This document shows positions 9,790 to 18,053 of a stretch of DNA of 64,000 nt, one piece after another. This DNA is from UBA11891 sp049890035. GTDB lineage: Bacteria > Bacteroidota > Bacteroidia > Flavobacteriales > Flavobacteriaceae. The stretch's first letter is position 1. Every line of letters starts with the position of its first letter. Under the pieces are notes generated by a model that worked only from the letters and a program-made list of their open reading frames with translations, was not told where the DNA came from and made no database searches. Location of the stretch: positions 62,001 through 126,000 of the forward strand of contig JBMHCG010000052.1 in assembly GCA_049890035.1 (NCBI GenBank). Direction: 5' to 3'. Both the position numbers and the translations under genes were made by a program.

Positions 9790-10269
9790 ATGAAACATTC
9801 GATGGCATGGGTTGCAGCAGCCTTTTTTTTGGTCGCCTGTGGTAATGGTGAAACTAAGAAAAAAGAGTTTCAATACAATAGAGTTCAAAAAACCGAAAAA
9901 AAAGCGCAAAACCAAACTGCTAAAACCCCGATTGATCTGAACAACAAAGGCATTGGCCCCATTGACTCCTTTGAATTCCCAGAGGCAGTTGATGCTAATA
10001 TGGCGGGTCAAGGAGAGCAAGCTTTCAAACAAAAGTGTACCGCCTGTCATTATCCTAACAAACGATTGATTGGCCCGGCAATGCAAGGTATTTATGAAAG
10101 GCGGCATCCAGCCTGGGTTCTGAACATGTTACTAAATCCAAGCGAGATGCTTGAAAAAGATCCCATTGCCAAAGCATTACTCAAAGAATACAACAATGTA
10201 ATCATGCTCAATCAAAACCTCTCGCAGGAAGAAGCGCGTGCAATTGCTGAATATTTACGCACATTGTAG
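9790..10269 (+). CDS. Cytochrome c lipoprotein, probable electron acceptor of the glycoside 3-dehydrogenase
   Basis: This 159-residue lipoprotein has signal peptide and lipobox LVAC (Cys17), a charged linker (20-60), then a single class-I cytochrome c domain. Haem binding is by CTACH (83-87), with axial Met candidates in GPAMQG (Met98) and VIMLNQNL (Met139, the usual distal position). It faces, end to end, the dehydrogenase subunit genes at 10279 and 10937. Known glycoside 3-dehydrogenases (for example LacABC) have a flavoprotein, a small subunit and a cytochrome c, so this is a natural electron partner. That assignment is by context. It is on the opposite strand and so not in the same transcript. 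Confidence 0.85.
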   Translation: MKHSMAWVAAAFFLVACGNGETKKKEFQYNRVQKTEKKAQNQTAKTPIDLNNKGIGPIDSFEFPEAVDANMAGQGEQAFKQKCTACHYPNKRLIGPAMQGIYERRHPAWVLNMLLNPSEMLEKDPIAKALLKEYNNVIMLNQNLSQEEARAIAEYLRTL

Positions 10270-10278
10270 GGCGTACAT

Positions 10279-10926
10279 TTAGAGAGACCAAGCTTTTCCT
10301 CCTGTAGCCTCCATTAAGTCAACACAGCCTTTTTGCTGGCCGGGCACGGGTGCATAGGCCATGACATTCTCACCAATATATTCAGATCCTTTGTAAGCAC
10401 GGACAGCCATGCCACGAATTTCTCGTGTCACTGCAAAAGCAGCAGCCTCATCGGGCACCTGAGCAGGTGATTCAGTCGCTTGTGCTTCTTGGCCTGCTTT
10501 TTGAATGGCTTCCCACCATGACTTTTCTTGATCGGATCCAGGCTTTAAATACTTCGCAACCTGCGCCTCCAATTCTTCCGAACGAATGGCGTTCCAATCG
10601 GATTTTTGATTGTCTGACAAGGCTACTTTTTTGAACTGCCCCAAAGATTTCTTTATCTGTAAGTGCTCTTCACCAGATACGGCCAGGTTCAAATAGGAGT
10701 CTGTAAACTGGATTAAATTTAAATCACCCGCTCCAGGTAAACCTTCACTAGAAGGAAGGATGATGTCCATCAATGCAGCGACCAAGTCGGCTTCTTCGTT
10801 ACTTAATACGATGGGAGACCATGCTGTTTTATTTTGGCAGCTTTGAAGAATCCCTCCAAGAACTGGGGTGAGGGTCATCGCTCCAAATGAAAGTCCTATA
10901 TTTTTTAATGCGTTTCTTCGATTCAT
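10279..10926 (-). CDS. Gluconate 2-dehydrogenase subunit 3-family (hitch-hiker) protein with Tat signal
   Basis: This 215-residue protein begins NRRNALKNIGLSFG, a twin-arginine signal (Arg3-Arg4), followed by LQSC (Cys30), which could also be a lipobox. The body resembles the small subunit of membrane FAD dehydrogenases, with ADLVAALMDIILP (~43-55) early in the mature part and GMAVRAYKGSEYIGENVM near the end. In this family the small subunit carries the Tat signal and escorts the flavoprotein to the periplasm. That fits its neighbour: the GMC gene ends 10 bases upstream and has no signal peptide of its own. The two surely form one complex. Confidence 0.85.
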   Translation of the reverse strand: MNRRNALKNIGLSFGAMTLTPVLGGILQSCQNKTAWSPIVLSNEEADLVAALMDIILPSSEGLPGAGDLNLIQFTDSYLNLAVSGEEHLQIKKSLGQFKKVALSDNQKSDWNAIRSEELEAQVAKYLKPGSDQEKSWWEAIQKAGQEAQATESPAQVPDEAAAFAVTREIRGMAVRAYKGSEYIGENVMAYAPVPGQQKGCVDLMEATGGKAWSL

Positions 10927-10936
10927 AATTCCTTAC

Positions 10937-12628
10937 TTACAAATTCATTTTTTTCAATTCATTCACTGCGTGGTCCGCTGCACGTGCCGTCAAAGCCATA
11001 TAGGTTAGGGATGGATTCTGATTCCCTGCAGAGGTCATGGCAGCACCATCGGTAACATACACATTTGGAACGGCGTGAACTTGATTGTTACCATTCAGTA
11101 CCGAAGTTTTTGGATCGCTTCCCATGCGGGCCGTGCCCATCTCATGAATCCCCAAACCGAGACTGTACCCAGCGTCGTATCCATAGACCTCTTTAGCACC
11201 CATTTTCTCAAGCATTTCTATGGCCTGCTGCTTCATATCTTTTCGCATGTTTTTTTCGTTTTCACGAATTTCTGCATCAAAAGTTACAGTAGGCAAACCC
11301 CATTCATCTAGCTTTTCATAGTCCAGGTACATTTTATTGTCATGATAAGGTAAGGTCTCCCCAAATCCATTGAGGCTGATGCCCCAATTGCCAGGTTCTA
11401 AAATGGCTTTTTTAAAAGTTTCGCCGTAAGCTGCTTCTTCTGCTGCTTCGTTCCACCCGTAACGACCGCCGCCACCTTGATATCCATAACCGCGAACAAA
11501 ATCTTTTTGATTGGTACTTCCTCCCAAATTCCTAAAGCGTGGAATATAAATCCCGTTGGGTCTTCGTCCAGTATAATATTGGTCTTCAAATCCTTCCACT
11601 GAGGCTCGAGCTCCTGTGCGGAAGTGGTGGTCCATAATATTGTGACCCAATTCTCCCGAATCATTCCCCATTCCATTGGGAAAACGATCCGACTTGGATT
11701 GCATTAAAATAGAAGTAGAAGCCACAGCAGAGGCGCATAAGAAAATGACTTTGGCATAGTAGTCGTGTGTTTCTTTTGATTCCGCATCAATCAGTCGAAC
11801 CCCCATAGCTCTTTTTTTGTCAGCATCATACAGAACTTCATGAACAATTGAGTTGGGTCGAAGCGTCATATTCCCTGTGGCTTCTGCCGCAGGTAGTGTA
11901 GACGAATTACTGCTGAAATAGGCCCCAAAGGGACACCCTCGCATGCAGCGGTTTCTGTATTGACAGTTCAATCGACCCAAACCAGGTTTGGTTCCTTCGG
12001 TTATATGCGCTGTACGACCAATAGTCATTACTCGGTCTTGGTAATGGGTGCTAATGGATGCTTTTAGTTTTTCTTCTACACAGTTCATTTCCATAGGTTT
12101 TAGAAATTTACCGTCGGGTAGTTGGGGCAAACCTAAATTCTCTCCGCTGACACCAATATATTGCTCAACATAATCATACCAGGGTGCGATGTCTTTATAA
12201 CGTATGGGCCAATCTACAGCAATTCCTTCTTTGAGGTTGGCTTCAAAATCAAAGTCACTGAGTCGGTAGCTTTGTCGTCCCCACATCAAAGAACGACCTC
12301 CTACATGATAGCCACGTAGCCAATCAAAGGGTTTGTCTTCATTGTAGGGATGCTTCAAATCATTGACAAAAAAATGTTTGTTGGACTCGGTTGTTGTATA
12401 GCCCGATCGTGATTGTTTGGGTTGTTGCTCACGAGCCTCCTTGGTGATAATATCGCCCGCGGGATAGTCCCATGGATCGTTATTCATTGTGGGATAGTCA
12501 TCGATGTGCTTGACCATTCGACCGCGTTCCAAAACAAGTGTTTTTAAGCCTTTTTCACAAAGTTCTTTGGCAGCCCACCCACCACTTATTCCAGTGCCAA
12601 CGACAATGGCATCAAACTCTTCCTGCAT
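10937..12628 (-). CDS. GMC-family FAD oxidoreductase, probable catalytic subunit of glycoside 3-dehydrogenase
   Basis: This 563-residue flavoprotein has the dinucleotide motif GTGISGG (11-17), the GMC segment GGRSLMWGRQS (110-120), and catalytic His495 (HEMGTARMG) and Asn538 (GNQNPS). A cysteine loop with Cys222, Cys228 and Cys232 followed by PFGA resembles the iron-sulfur loop of bacterial FAD glucose dehydrogenase alpha subunits, so an Fe-S relay between FAD and the cytochrome is likely (inference). There is no signal peptide, consistent with co-export with the Tat-tagged small subunit. Flanking sugar isomerase, Gfo/Idh and DUF1080 genes point to C3 oxidation of a glycoside. Oxidation of another sugar or polyol is possible. 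Confidence 0.88.
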   Translation of the reverse strand: MQEEFDAIVVGTGISGGWAAKELCEKGLKTLVLERGRMVKHIDDYPTMNNDPWDYPAGDIITKEAREQQPKQSRSGYTTTESNKHFFVNDLKHPYNEDKPFDWLRGYHVGGRSLMWGRQSYRLSDFDFEANLKEGIAVDWPIRYKDIAPWYDYVEQYIGVSGENLGLPQLPDGKFLKPMEMNCVEEKLKASISTHYQDRVMTIGRTAHITEGTKPGLGRLNCQYRNRCMRGCPFGAYFSSNSSTLPAAEATGNMTLRPNSIVHEVLYDADKKRAMGVRLIDAESKETHDYYAKVIFLCASAVASTSILMQSKSDRFPNGMGNDSGELGHNIMDHHFRTGARASVEGFEDQYYTGRRPNGIYIPRFRNLGGSTNQKDFVRGYGYQGGGGRYGWNEAAEEAAYGETFKKAILEPGNWGISLNGFGETLPYHDNKMYLDYEKLDEWGLPTVTFDAEIRENEKNMRKDMKQQAIEMLEKMGAKEVYGYDAGYSLGLGIHEMGTARMGSDPKTSVLNGNNQVHAVPNVYVTDGAAMTSAGNQNPSLTYMALTARAADHAVNELKKMNL

Positions 12629-12671
12629 ATTACTGAATTTTTAATGTATTCGTTTTGAGTAACAATAAAAT

Positions 12672-12679
12672 CAAATATA
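12672..12679 (-). promoter_or_regulatory. Promoter -7 element TATATTTG for the GMC/small-subunit operon
   Basis: TATATTTG on the minus strand fits TAnnTTTG and lies 43 bases upstream of the GMC start. The 163-base divergent region (12629-12791) is AT-rich and also serves the rightward operon. It contains a short perfect palindrome GAACGTTC (12770-12777) close to that operon's ATG. No clear rightward promoter was found. Confidence 0.45.
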
Positions 12680-12791
12680 GACGAATTAATTTATCTATTT
12701 CACACTATTTCAATTAAACTTTTTCTAAATTGACAAACACAATAGGTAACCAAATACACATTACACAAAGAACGTTCAAATTGATATTAAA

Positions 12792-13739
12792 ATGAGACGA
12801 GAAGAATTTTTAAAATACTTGGGACTTGCCGGTTTCGGACTTAGCACCCTTCCTCTGTGGTCCCAATGTAAAGCAAAAGAAAAACCCCTCTTTTTCAAGC
12901 TTTCCTTAGCACAATGGTCGATCAACCGTATGATAAAAGCGGGCGACATTTCCCCCTATGAGTTCGCTCGATTGGCCGCTGAATGGGGATTTTCGGGCTT
13001 AGAATATGTTAGCCAATTGTACGTTGATGTGTACAAAGCAGAAGATAAAGATGCTGCATTGGAAACATTCGTAGCAAAAAGTAATGCTGCTGCGAAAGAA
13101 CATGGGATGAAAAACGTTCTCATCATGATTGATAGCGAGGGATTCCTCGCTGCACCCAATGTAGAAGAAAGAAACCAAGCCATTACCAATCACATGCGTT
13201 GGGTCCAAGCAGCAGCAGCTCTCGGCTGTCAGGCTGTTCGAGTAAATTTAAGCGGCACCAATGACAAAGAAGAATGGATTCGTAATTCGATTGCCGGCTT
13301 GGCTGAGCTGGCACGACAAGCTGCGGCCTATAACATTAACGTGATTGTGGAAAACCACGGTGGCTTTTCGTCCAACGCGGCCTTGTTAATGCAAGTCATC
13401 AACACCATCAATCTCCCCAACTGCGGAACCTTACCGGATTTTGGTAATTTCTGTCTCGAATCCGACTGGGGTGGAATCAACAGCGACTGCCCCAAAACGT
13501 ATCCCATCTACCAAGGGGTTGAAGAAATGCTAACCAAAGCCTTTGCTGTCAGTGCAAAATCCTATGGGTTTGACAAGGCCGGTAACGAAACGCGCATTGA
13601 CTATGAAAAAATGATGACTATAGTCAAGAATTCAGGTTACACAGGTTTTGTAGGTGTGGAATACGAGGGAGAGGAACTTTCGGAACCCGAAGGAATCCAG
13701 GCGACCAAGGCCCTGCTTGAACGCGTTGGAAAAATTTAA
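12792..13739 (+). CDS. Exported TIM-barrel sugar isomerase/epimerase family protein
   Basis: This 315-residue protein begins RREEFLKYLGLAGFG, an RR-type export signal, so it probably acts in the periplasm. The mature part is a xylose-isomerase-like TIM barrel (AP endonuclease 2 family): LAQWSINRMI, then GFSGLEYVSQLY, VRVNLSGTNDKEEW, VIVENHGGFSS with a metal-ligand Glu, LPDFGNFC, and a final VGVEYEGEEL Glu. It heads a rightward operon with a permease, an oxidoreductase, a second isomerase and DUF1080. A role in isomerising, epimerising or eliminating a 3-keto sugar is inferred. The exact reaction is unknown. Confidence 0.78.
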   Translation: MRREEFLKYLGLAGFGLSTLPLWSQCKAKEKPLFFKLSLAQWSINRMIKAGDISPYEFARLAAEWGFSGLEYVSQLYVDVYKAEDKDAALETFVAKSNAAAKEHGMKNVLIMIDSEGFLAAPNVEERNQAITNHMRWVQAAAALGCQAVRVNLSGTNDKEEWIRNSIAGLAELARQAAAYNINVIVENHGGFSSNAALLMQVINTINLPNCGTLPDFGNFCLESDWGGINSDCPKTYPIYQGVEEMLTKAFAVSAKSYGFDKAGNETRIDYEKMMTIVKNSGYTGFVGVEYEGEELSEPEGIQATKALLERVGKI

Positions 13740-13766
13740 AAGAATGTGACAGTAAAATAAACCAAA

Positions 13767-14999
13767 ATGAATACAACGACTCGAATACAGCTTTCGCTGA
13801 TGATGTTCCTCGAATTTTTTATCTGGGGCGGATGGTTCGTCACGCTGGGGACCTATTTAGGAAACACCCTAGGTGCGAATGGTGCCGAAACCGGTATGGC
13901 CTTTTCAACACAATCATGGGGTGCCATCATTGCTCCCTTTTTTATTGGTCTCATCGCAGATCGTTATTTCAATGCAGAACGCATCTTAGGACTGCTGCAC
14001 TTAATTGGAGCAGGACTCATGTACTTGATGGCCAATGCCAGTGATTTTTCGGTATTTTATCCTTATGTTTTTGGCTACATGCTCGCATACATGCCTACTT
14101 TGGCTTTGGTCAATTCCGTATCCTTCTTTCAAATGAAAGATCCGGCCAAGGAATTTTCAAACATACGTGTTTTTGGAACTCTTGGATGGATTACGGCAGG
14201 GTTGGTTATCAGTTATATGTTCCATTGGGACAGTCCCGAAGCGATTGCAAAAGGTGCCCTTAAGAATACTTTTTTGATGACAGCAGTAGCCTCTGCTTGT
14301 TTGGGTCTTTTTAGCTTTACGCTACCCAAAACGCCCCCTTCTAAATCAGAATCGAATCAAAATAGTATTGCAGATATTTTGGGTCTCGAGGCCTTGCAAT
14401 TACTGAGAGACCGCAATTTTTTGATGTTTTTTATCGCATCAGTCCTCATTTGCATCCCTTTGGCTTTTTATTATCAGCAGGCCAATCCTTTCTTAGTTGA
14501 ATTGGGCATGCCCAACCCAACGGGCAAAATGACGCTTGGACAAATCAGTGAGGCTTTTTTCTTGCTGCTGCTACCCATTTTCTTCAAGCGATTTGGATTC
14601 AAGAAAACTTTGTTAGTCGGTATGGCTGCTTGGGCAATCCGTTATATGCTTTTTGCTTATGGCAACGCTGGTGAATTGACCTTCATGCTATTAATTGGAA
14701 TTGCTCTACACGGTATTTGTTACGACTTTTTCTTTGTCTCCGGCCAAATCTACACCGACTTTAAAGCAGGTGAGAAAGTTAAAAGTGCTGCACAAGGACT
14801 CATTACGCTCGCCACCTACGGTGTGGGAATGTTAATCGGTTTTTGGGTGGCAGGACAAATCTCTGACGCGTATACGACCCCATCTGGGCACGACTGGCAG
14901 CAAATTTGGTTGCTACCAGCTGCTTTTGCATTTGGTGTACTGATTCTTTTCCTACTCATTTTCAAAGACGAAAAAGTAGAGCTCAACGACGAAATGTAA
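13767..14999 (+). CDS. MFS permease of the nucleoside:H+ symporter type
   Basis: This 410-residue protein has 12 predicted transmembrane segments. The N-terminus IQLSLMMFLEFFIWGGWFVTLGTYL matches NupG/XapB-type nucleoside:proton symporters, and ISEAFFLLLLPIFFKRFGFKKTL is the middle family motif. Despite the family name, members within Bacteroidota sugar clusters with Gfo/Idh/MocA and DUF1080 genes probably carry sugars. It lies 27 bases after the exported isomerase and before the oxidoreductase, so uptake of the keto-sugar or released monosaccharide is the likely role (inference). Confidence 0.82.
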   Translation: MNTTTRIQLSLMMFLEFFIWGGWFVTLGTYLGNTLGANGAETGMAFSTQSWGAIIAPFFIGLIADRYFNAERILGLLHLIGAGLMYLMANASDFSVFYPYVFGYMLAYMPTLALVNSVSFFQMKDPAKEFSNIRVFGTLGWITAGLVISYMFHWDSPEAIAKGALKNTFLMTAVASACLGLFSFTLPKTPPSKSESNQNSIADILGLEALQLLRDRNFLMFFIASVLICIPLAFYYQQANPFLVELGMPNPTGKMTLGQISEAFFLLLLPIFFKRFGFKKTLLVGMAAWAIRYMLFAYGNAGELTFMLLIGIALHGICYDFFFVSGQIYTDFKAGEKVKSAAQGLITLATYGVGMLIGFWVAGQISDAYTTPSGHDWQQIWLLPAAFAFGVLILFLLIFKDEKVELNDEM

Positions 15000-15076
15000 C
15001 CCATTTAGGCAGCGTTTTCAAAATGCTCCAATCCACTTCTATTCTTTAAATGATTTTTTTTAATAATTGCACGTAG

Positions 15077-16210
15077 ATGAAAAACAAAATTAAACTGGGT
15101 ATCCTCGGCGGAGGGGGTGATTCACTTATTGGAATTGTTCATCGGATCGCTTCTTCCATGCACGATCGCTACGAAATTGTTGGGGGATGCTTTAATCCCA
15201 ACCCCTCGGATAACAAAGCCTTTGCCCAACAATTGGGATTGGATTTGAATCGTGTTTATGACACAATCGATGCCATGATGGAAGGCGAACGCCAACGCCC
15301 TGAGGAAGACCGCATTGAAGCTGTTTCGGTATTGACCCCAAATTTTTTGCACTTCCCAATGGCCAAGCAATTGCTTGATAACAACTTTCATGTCATTTGT
15401 GAAAAGCCCCTAACCACTACTTATGCCGAAGCCGAAGAACTGCGAACATTGCAGGAAAAAAAGCAAACTATTTTTGCGGTGACTTATACCTATACGGGAT
15501 ATCCAATGATACGACAAATGAAACACCTGATCCAAAGTGGTGCCATTGGTAAAATACAGAAGGTAGATTTACAATACTATCAAGGTTGGATCAATCCCAT
15601 CATTCACGATGCAGCAGCTCGAAAAAATACCTGGCGGCTCCAACCCGATAAATCAGGTATTAGCTGCTGTGTTGGCGACATCGGCACCCATGCTTTTGAT
15701 ATGCTGGAATATGTCACAGGCTTGGAAGTCAACGAATTGCTTGCCGATCTGAATTATGTATACGAAGACAATCCCATGGATATTGATGGCACTATTTTGG
15801 TTCGCCTCAACAACGCCGCAAAGGGTGTCATTCGCGCCAGTCAAATTGCCACGGGAGAAGAAAACAACTTTACCGTAGCCATTTATGGTGAGAAAGGAGG
15901 CCTCAAATGGGAGCAAGAAAATCCAAACTACCTCCACCATCTCACAGATTATCAGCCTTTCCAGACCTTTAAAAGAGGCAACGCTTACAATTCTGCCTTT
16001 TCACAAGATGGGGTCAAAGTCCCTTCGGGGCATCCCGAAGGCTTATTTGATGCCATGGGAAATATTTATAAGGGCGTGGCCAAAGCCATTCGTGGCGAAA
16101 CAGCTTTTGAAGGGGAGTATCCTACCCTAAGTGCCGGTGCGCGCGGGATGAAATTCATTGAACAAGTGGTTGCCTCGCACAAAGCGGGAAACCAATGGAC
16201 AACACTTTAA
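15077..16210 (+). CDS. Gfo/Idh/MocA-family NAD(P)-dependent oxidoreductase
   Basis: This 377-residue cytoplasmic enzyme has a Rossmann N-terminus with LGILGGGGDSLIG (7-19), the hallmark CEKPLTT (108-114) with Glu109-Lys110-Pro111, and the catalytic segment GDIGTHAFD (200-208) with Asp201 and His205. The family interconverts sugar alcohols and keto sugars, and some members reduce or oxidise C3 of glucosides. In this cluster it may reduce imported 3-keto sugar back to the parent sugar. There is no signal peptide. A 77-base gap precedes it, and its 3' end is followed within 14 bases by the next start. Confidence 0.85.
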   Translation: MKNKIKLGILGGGGDSLIGIVHRIASSMHDRYEIVGGCFNPNPSDNKAFAQQLGLDLNRVYDTIDAMMEGERQRPEEDRIEAVSVLTPNFLHFPMAKQLLDNNFHVICEKPLTTTYAEAEELRTLQEKKQTIFAVTYTYTGYPMIRQMKHLIQSGAIGKIQKVDLQYYQGWINPIIHDAAARKNTWRLQPDKSGISCCVGDIGTHAFDMLEYVTGLEVNELLADLNYVYEDNPMDIDGTILVRLNNAAKGVIRASQIATGEENNFTVAIYGEKGGLKWEQENPNYLHHLTDYQPFQTFKRGNAYNSAFSQDGVKVPSGHPEGLFDAMGNIYKGVAKAIRGETAFEGEYPTLSAGARGMKFIEQVVASHKAGNQWTTL

Positions 16211-16223
16211 ACTACTAGTATTC

Positions 16224-17276
16224 GTGAAAACCATTAAAGGACCTGCCGTTTTTTTGGCTCAATTTGTCGATCAGAAAGCTCCGTTTAACTCTTTGGATGG
16301 CCTCTGCCAGTGGGCTTCTGACTTAGGATACAAAGGGATTCAAATTCCAACATGGGAGTCTTTCTTGATCGATCTTGACAAAGCCGCCGAGAGTCAAACA
16401 TACTGCGATGAACTCAAAGGTAAAATCAATAGCTATGGTTTGGAAATCACCGAACTTTCCACCCATTTACAGGGACAACTCGTTGCTGTTCATCCCGCAT
16501 ATGATTTGATGTTTGACAATTTTGCCCCCGATGCTTTGAAAAACAATCCGAAGGCACGAACCGAATGGGCCATTGAAACCGTAAAAAAAGCAGCTCTTGC
16601 ATCGCGCAAGTTGGGACTGAACGCCCATGCAACCTTCTCTGGGGCACTGCTATGGCATACCTGGCATCCCTGGCCGCAGCGCCCAGCAGGACTGGTAGAA
16701 ATGGGATTTGAAGAATTGGCCAAGCGCTGGCTCCCCATTTTGAATGTTTTTGAAGAACAAGGCGTTGATGTATGTTATGAGATTCATCCCGGAGAAGACC
16801 TTCATGACGGAGTGACCTTTGAGCGTTTCTTAGCTGCAACCCAGCACCACAAACGGGTCAATATTTTGTACGACCCTAGTCACTTTGTTCTCCAACAATT
16901 GGATTATATCACCTATATCGACCACTATCATGAGTTTATCAAAGCCTTTCACGTAAAAGATTCTGAATTCAAACCCAATGGTAAAAAGGGTGCTTTTGGC
17001 GGTTATGGGGATTGGAAAGACAGAGCTGGGCGGTATCGCTCGCCTGGAGATGGACAAATTGACTTCAAAACTATTTTTACCAAGCTCACTGAATATGGCT
17101 GTGATGTATGGGCTGTTATGGAGTGGGAATGTTGTATTAAAAGCCCAGAACAAGGTGCTCGTGAAGGGGCTCCATTTATAAAAAATCATATTATCGAAGC
17201 CACCGAAAAAGTATTTGATGATTTTGCCGGTGGAGATACCGATCCTGAACTGCTCAAAAAAATTCTCAACCTTTAA
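16224..17276 (+). CDS. Cytoplasmic TIM-barrel sugar isomerase/epimerase
   Basis: The protein has 350 residues from GTG at 16224 (KTIKGPAVFLAQF). The frame is open back to 16158 but that overlaps the previous gene in another frame and adds nothing family-like. Xylose-isomerase-like barrel motifs: GYKGIQIPTWE, the metal-ligand regions CYEIHPGED and LYDPSHFVLQ, FHVKDSEF, and C-terminal AVMEWECC with the last Glu ligand. It has no signal, unlike its paralogue at 12792, so the cluster contains one exported and one cytoplasmic isomerase. It probably processes the sugar after import. The substrate is unknown. Confidence 0.8.
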   Translation: MKTIKGPAVFLAQFVDQKAPFNSLDGLCQWASDLGYKGIQIPTWESFLIDLDKAAESQTYCDELKGKINSYGLEITELSTHLQGQLVAVHPAYDLMFDNFAPDALKNNPKARTEWAIETVKKAALASRKLGLNAHATFSGALLWHTWHPWPQRPAGLVEMGFEELAKRWLPILNVFEEQGVDVCYEIHPGEDLHDGVTFERFLAATQHHKRVNILYDPSHFVLQQLDYITYIDHYHEFIKAFHVKDSEFKPNGKKGAFGGYGDWKDRAGRYRSPGDGQIDFKTIFTKLTEYGCDVWAVMEWECCIKSPEQGAREGAPFIKNHIIEATEKVFDDFAGGDTDPELLKKILNL

Positions 17277-17288
17277 ACATTTTGATTT

Positions 17289-18044
17289 ATGAAAACTACC
17301 CTATGGGTCTGTGCTGCTTTGCTTGGAATCAGTAGCTGTGATTCACCGCCCAAAAAACAAATAGAAAAACAGACAATGGCAATCGAAAAAAAGAATGGTC
17401 CCGCTACCGAATGGATTTCCTTGTTTGATGGCAAAAGCATGAAGGGCTGGCATCAATACAATGGAGAAGGTGTGGGGGAAGAATGGTCCGTTAGCGACGG
17501 GATCATGACCTTCCAACCCAAAGCAAATCGCCAATGGGGCGATGGTGGTAAGAATATTGTGACCGATCAGGAATTTACCAATTTTGAACTTTCCCTTGAG
17601 TGGAATGTTTCCGAAGGAGGGAACAGCGGCATTTTTTGGGGAGTCAAAGAAAGTGAAGAATACGGCGAACCCTATGCCACCGGTCCTGAAATTCAGATTT
17701 TGGACAACGAAAGGCACCCCGATGCGAATGCCAACCCCAAGTTTCATCAAGCAGGAGCCCTATACGATTTGGTGCAACCCAGTGCCGACGTGTGCAACCC
17801 CGCAGGCGAATGGAATCACGTTCTCCTGACTGTCAATCACAACACCAACAAAGGGTCAGTGGTATTCAATGGAACCGAAATTGTACGCTTCCCTTTGAGT
17901 GGTCCCGAATGGGAGGCACTCGTCAAAAACAGTAAATTCAAAGACTGGGAAGGCTTTGGTGCGTTTAAAACAGGAAAAATTGGTTTGCAAGACCACGACG
18001 ACAAGGTTTCTTTTCGGAATATCAAAATCCGAGAAATCCAGTAA
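17289..18044 (+). CDS. DUF1080 lipoprotein, 3-keto-disaccharide hydrolase family
   Basis: This 251-residue protein has a lipoprotein signal ending ISSC (Cys17), then a short linker and one concanavalin-like DUF1080 domain: WISLFDGKSMKGWH (~44-57), GNSGIFWGVKE (~110-120), GPEIQILDN (~132-140), and C-terminal VSFRNIKIREI. The Pfam family is now named 3-keto-disaccharide hydrolase because characterised members cleave glycosides already oxidised at C3. Presence beside GMC, small-subunit and cytochrome genes fits that function. It is probably anchored in the periplasm or at the surface. It is the last sugar gene of the operon; yicC starts 10 bases later. Confidence 0.87.
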   Translation: MKTTLWVCAALLGISSCDSPPKKQIEKQTMAIEKKNGPATEWISLFDGKSMKGWHQYNGEGVGEEWSVSDGIMTFQPKANRQWGDGGKNIVTDQEFTNFELSLEWNVSEGGNSGIFWGVKESEEYGEPYATGPEIQILDNERHPDANANPKFHQAGALYDLVQPSADVCNPAGEWNHVLLTVNHNTNKGSVVFNGTEIVRFPLSGPEWEALVKNSKFKDWEGFGAFKTGKIGLQDHDDKVSFRNIKIREIQ

Positions 18045-18053
18045 CTTCGCGTT
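18042..18053 (+). promoter_or_regulatory. Possible internal promoter TAACTTCG just before yicC
   Basis: TAACTTCG (18042-18049) differs by one base from TAnnTTTG and ends four bases before the yicC ATG, the same spacing seen at nadD, dxs and thiL. It overlaps the stop codon of the DUF1080 gene. There is no -33 match, so the call is weak. Confidence 0.3.

Noticed and set aside
12770..12777. Palindrome GAACGTTC upstream of the sugar operon as an operator
   Set aside because: Eight bases with no extension of symmetry; expected by chance in this amount of sequence. No regulator gene is nearby.
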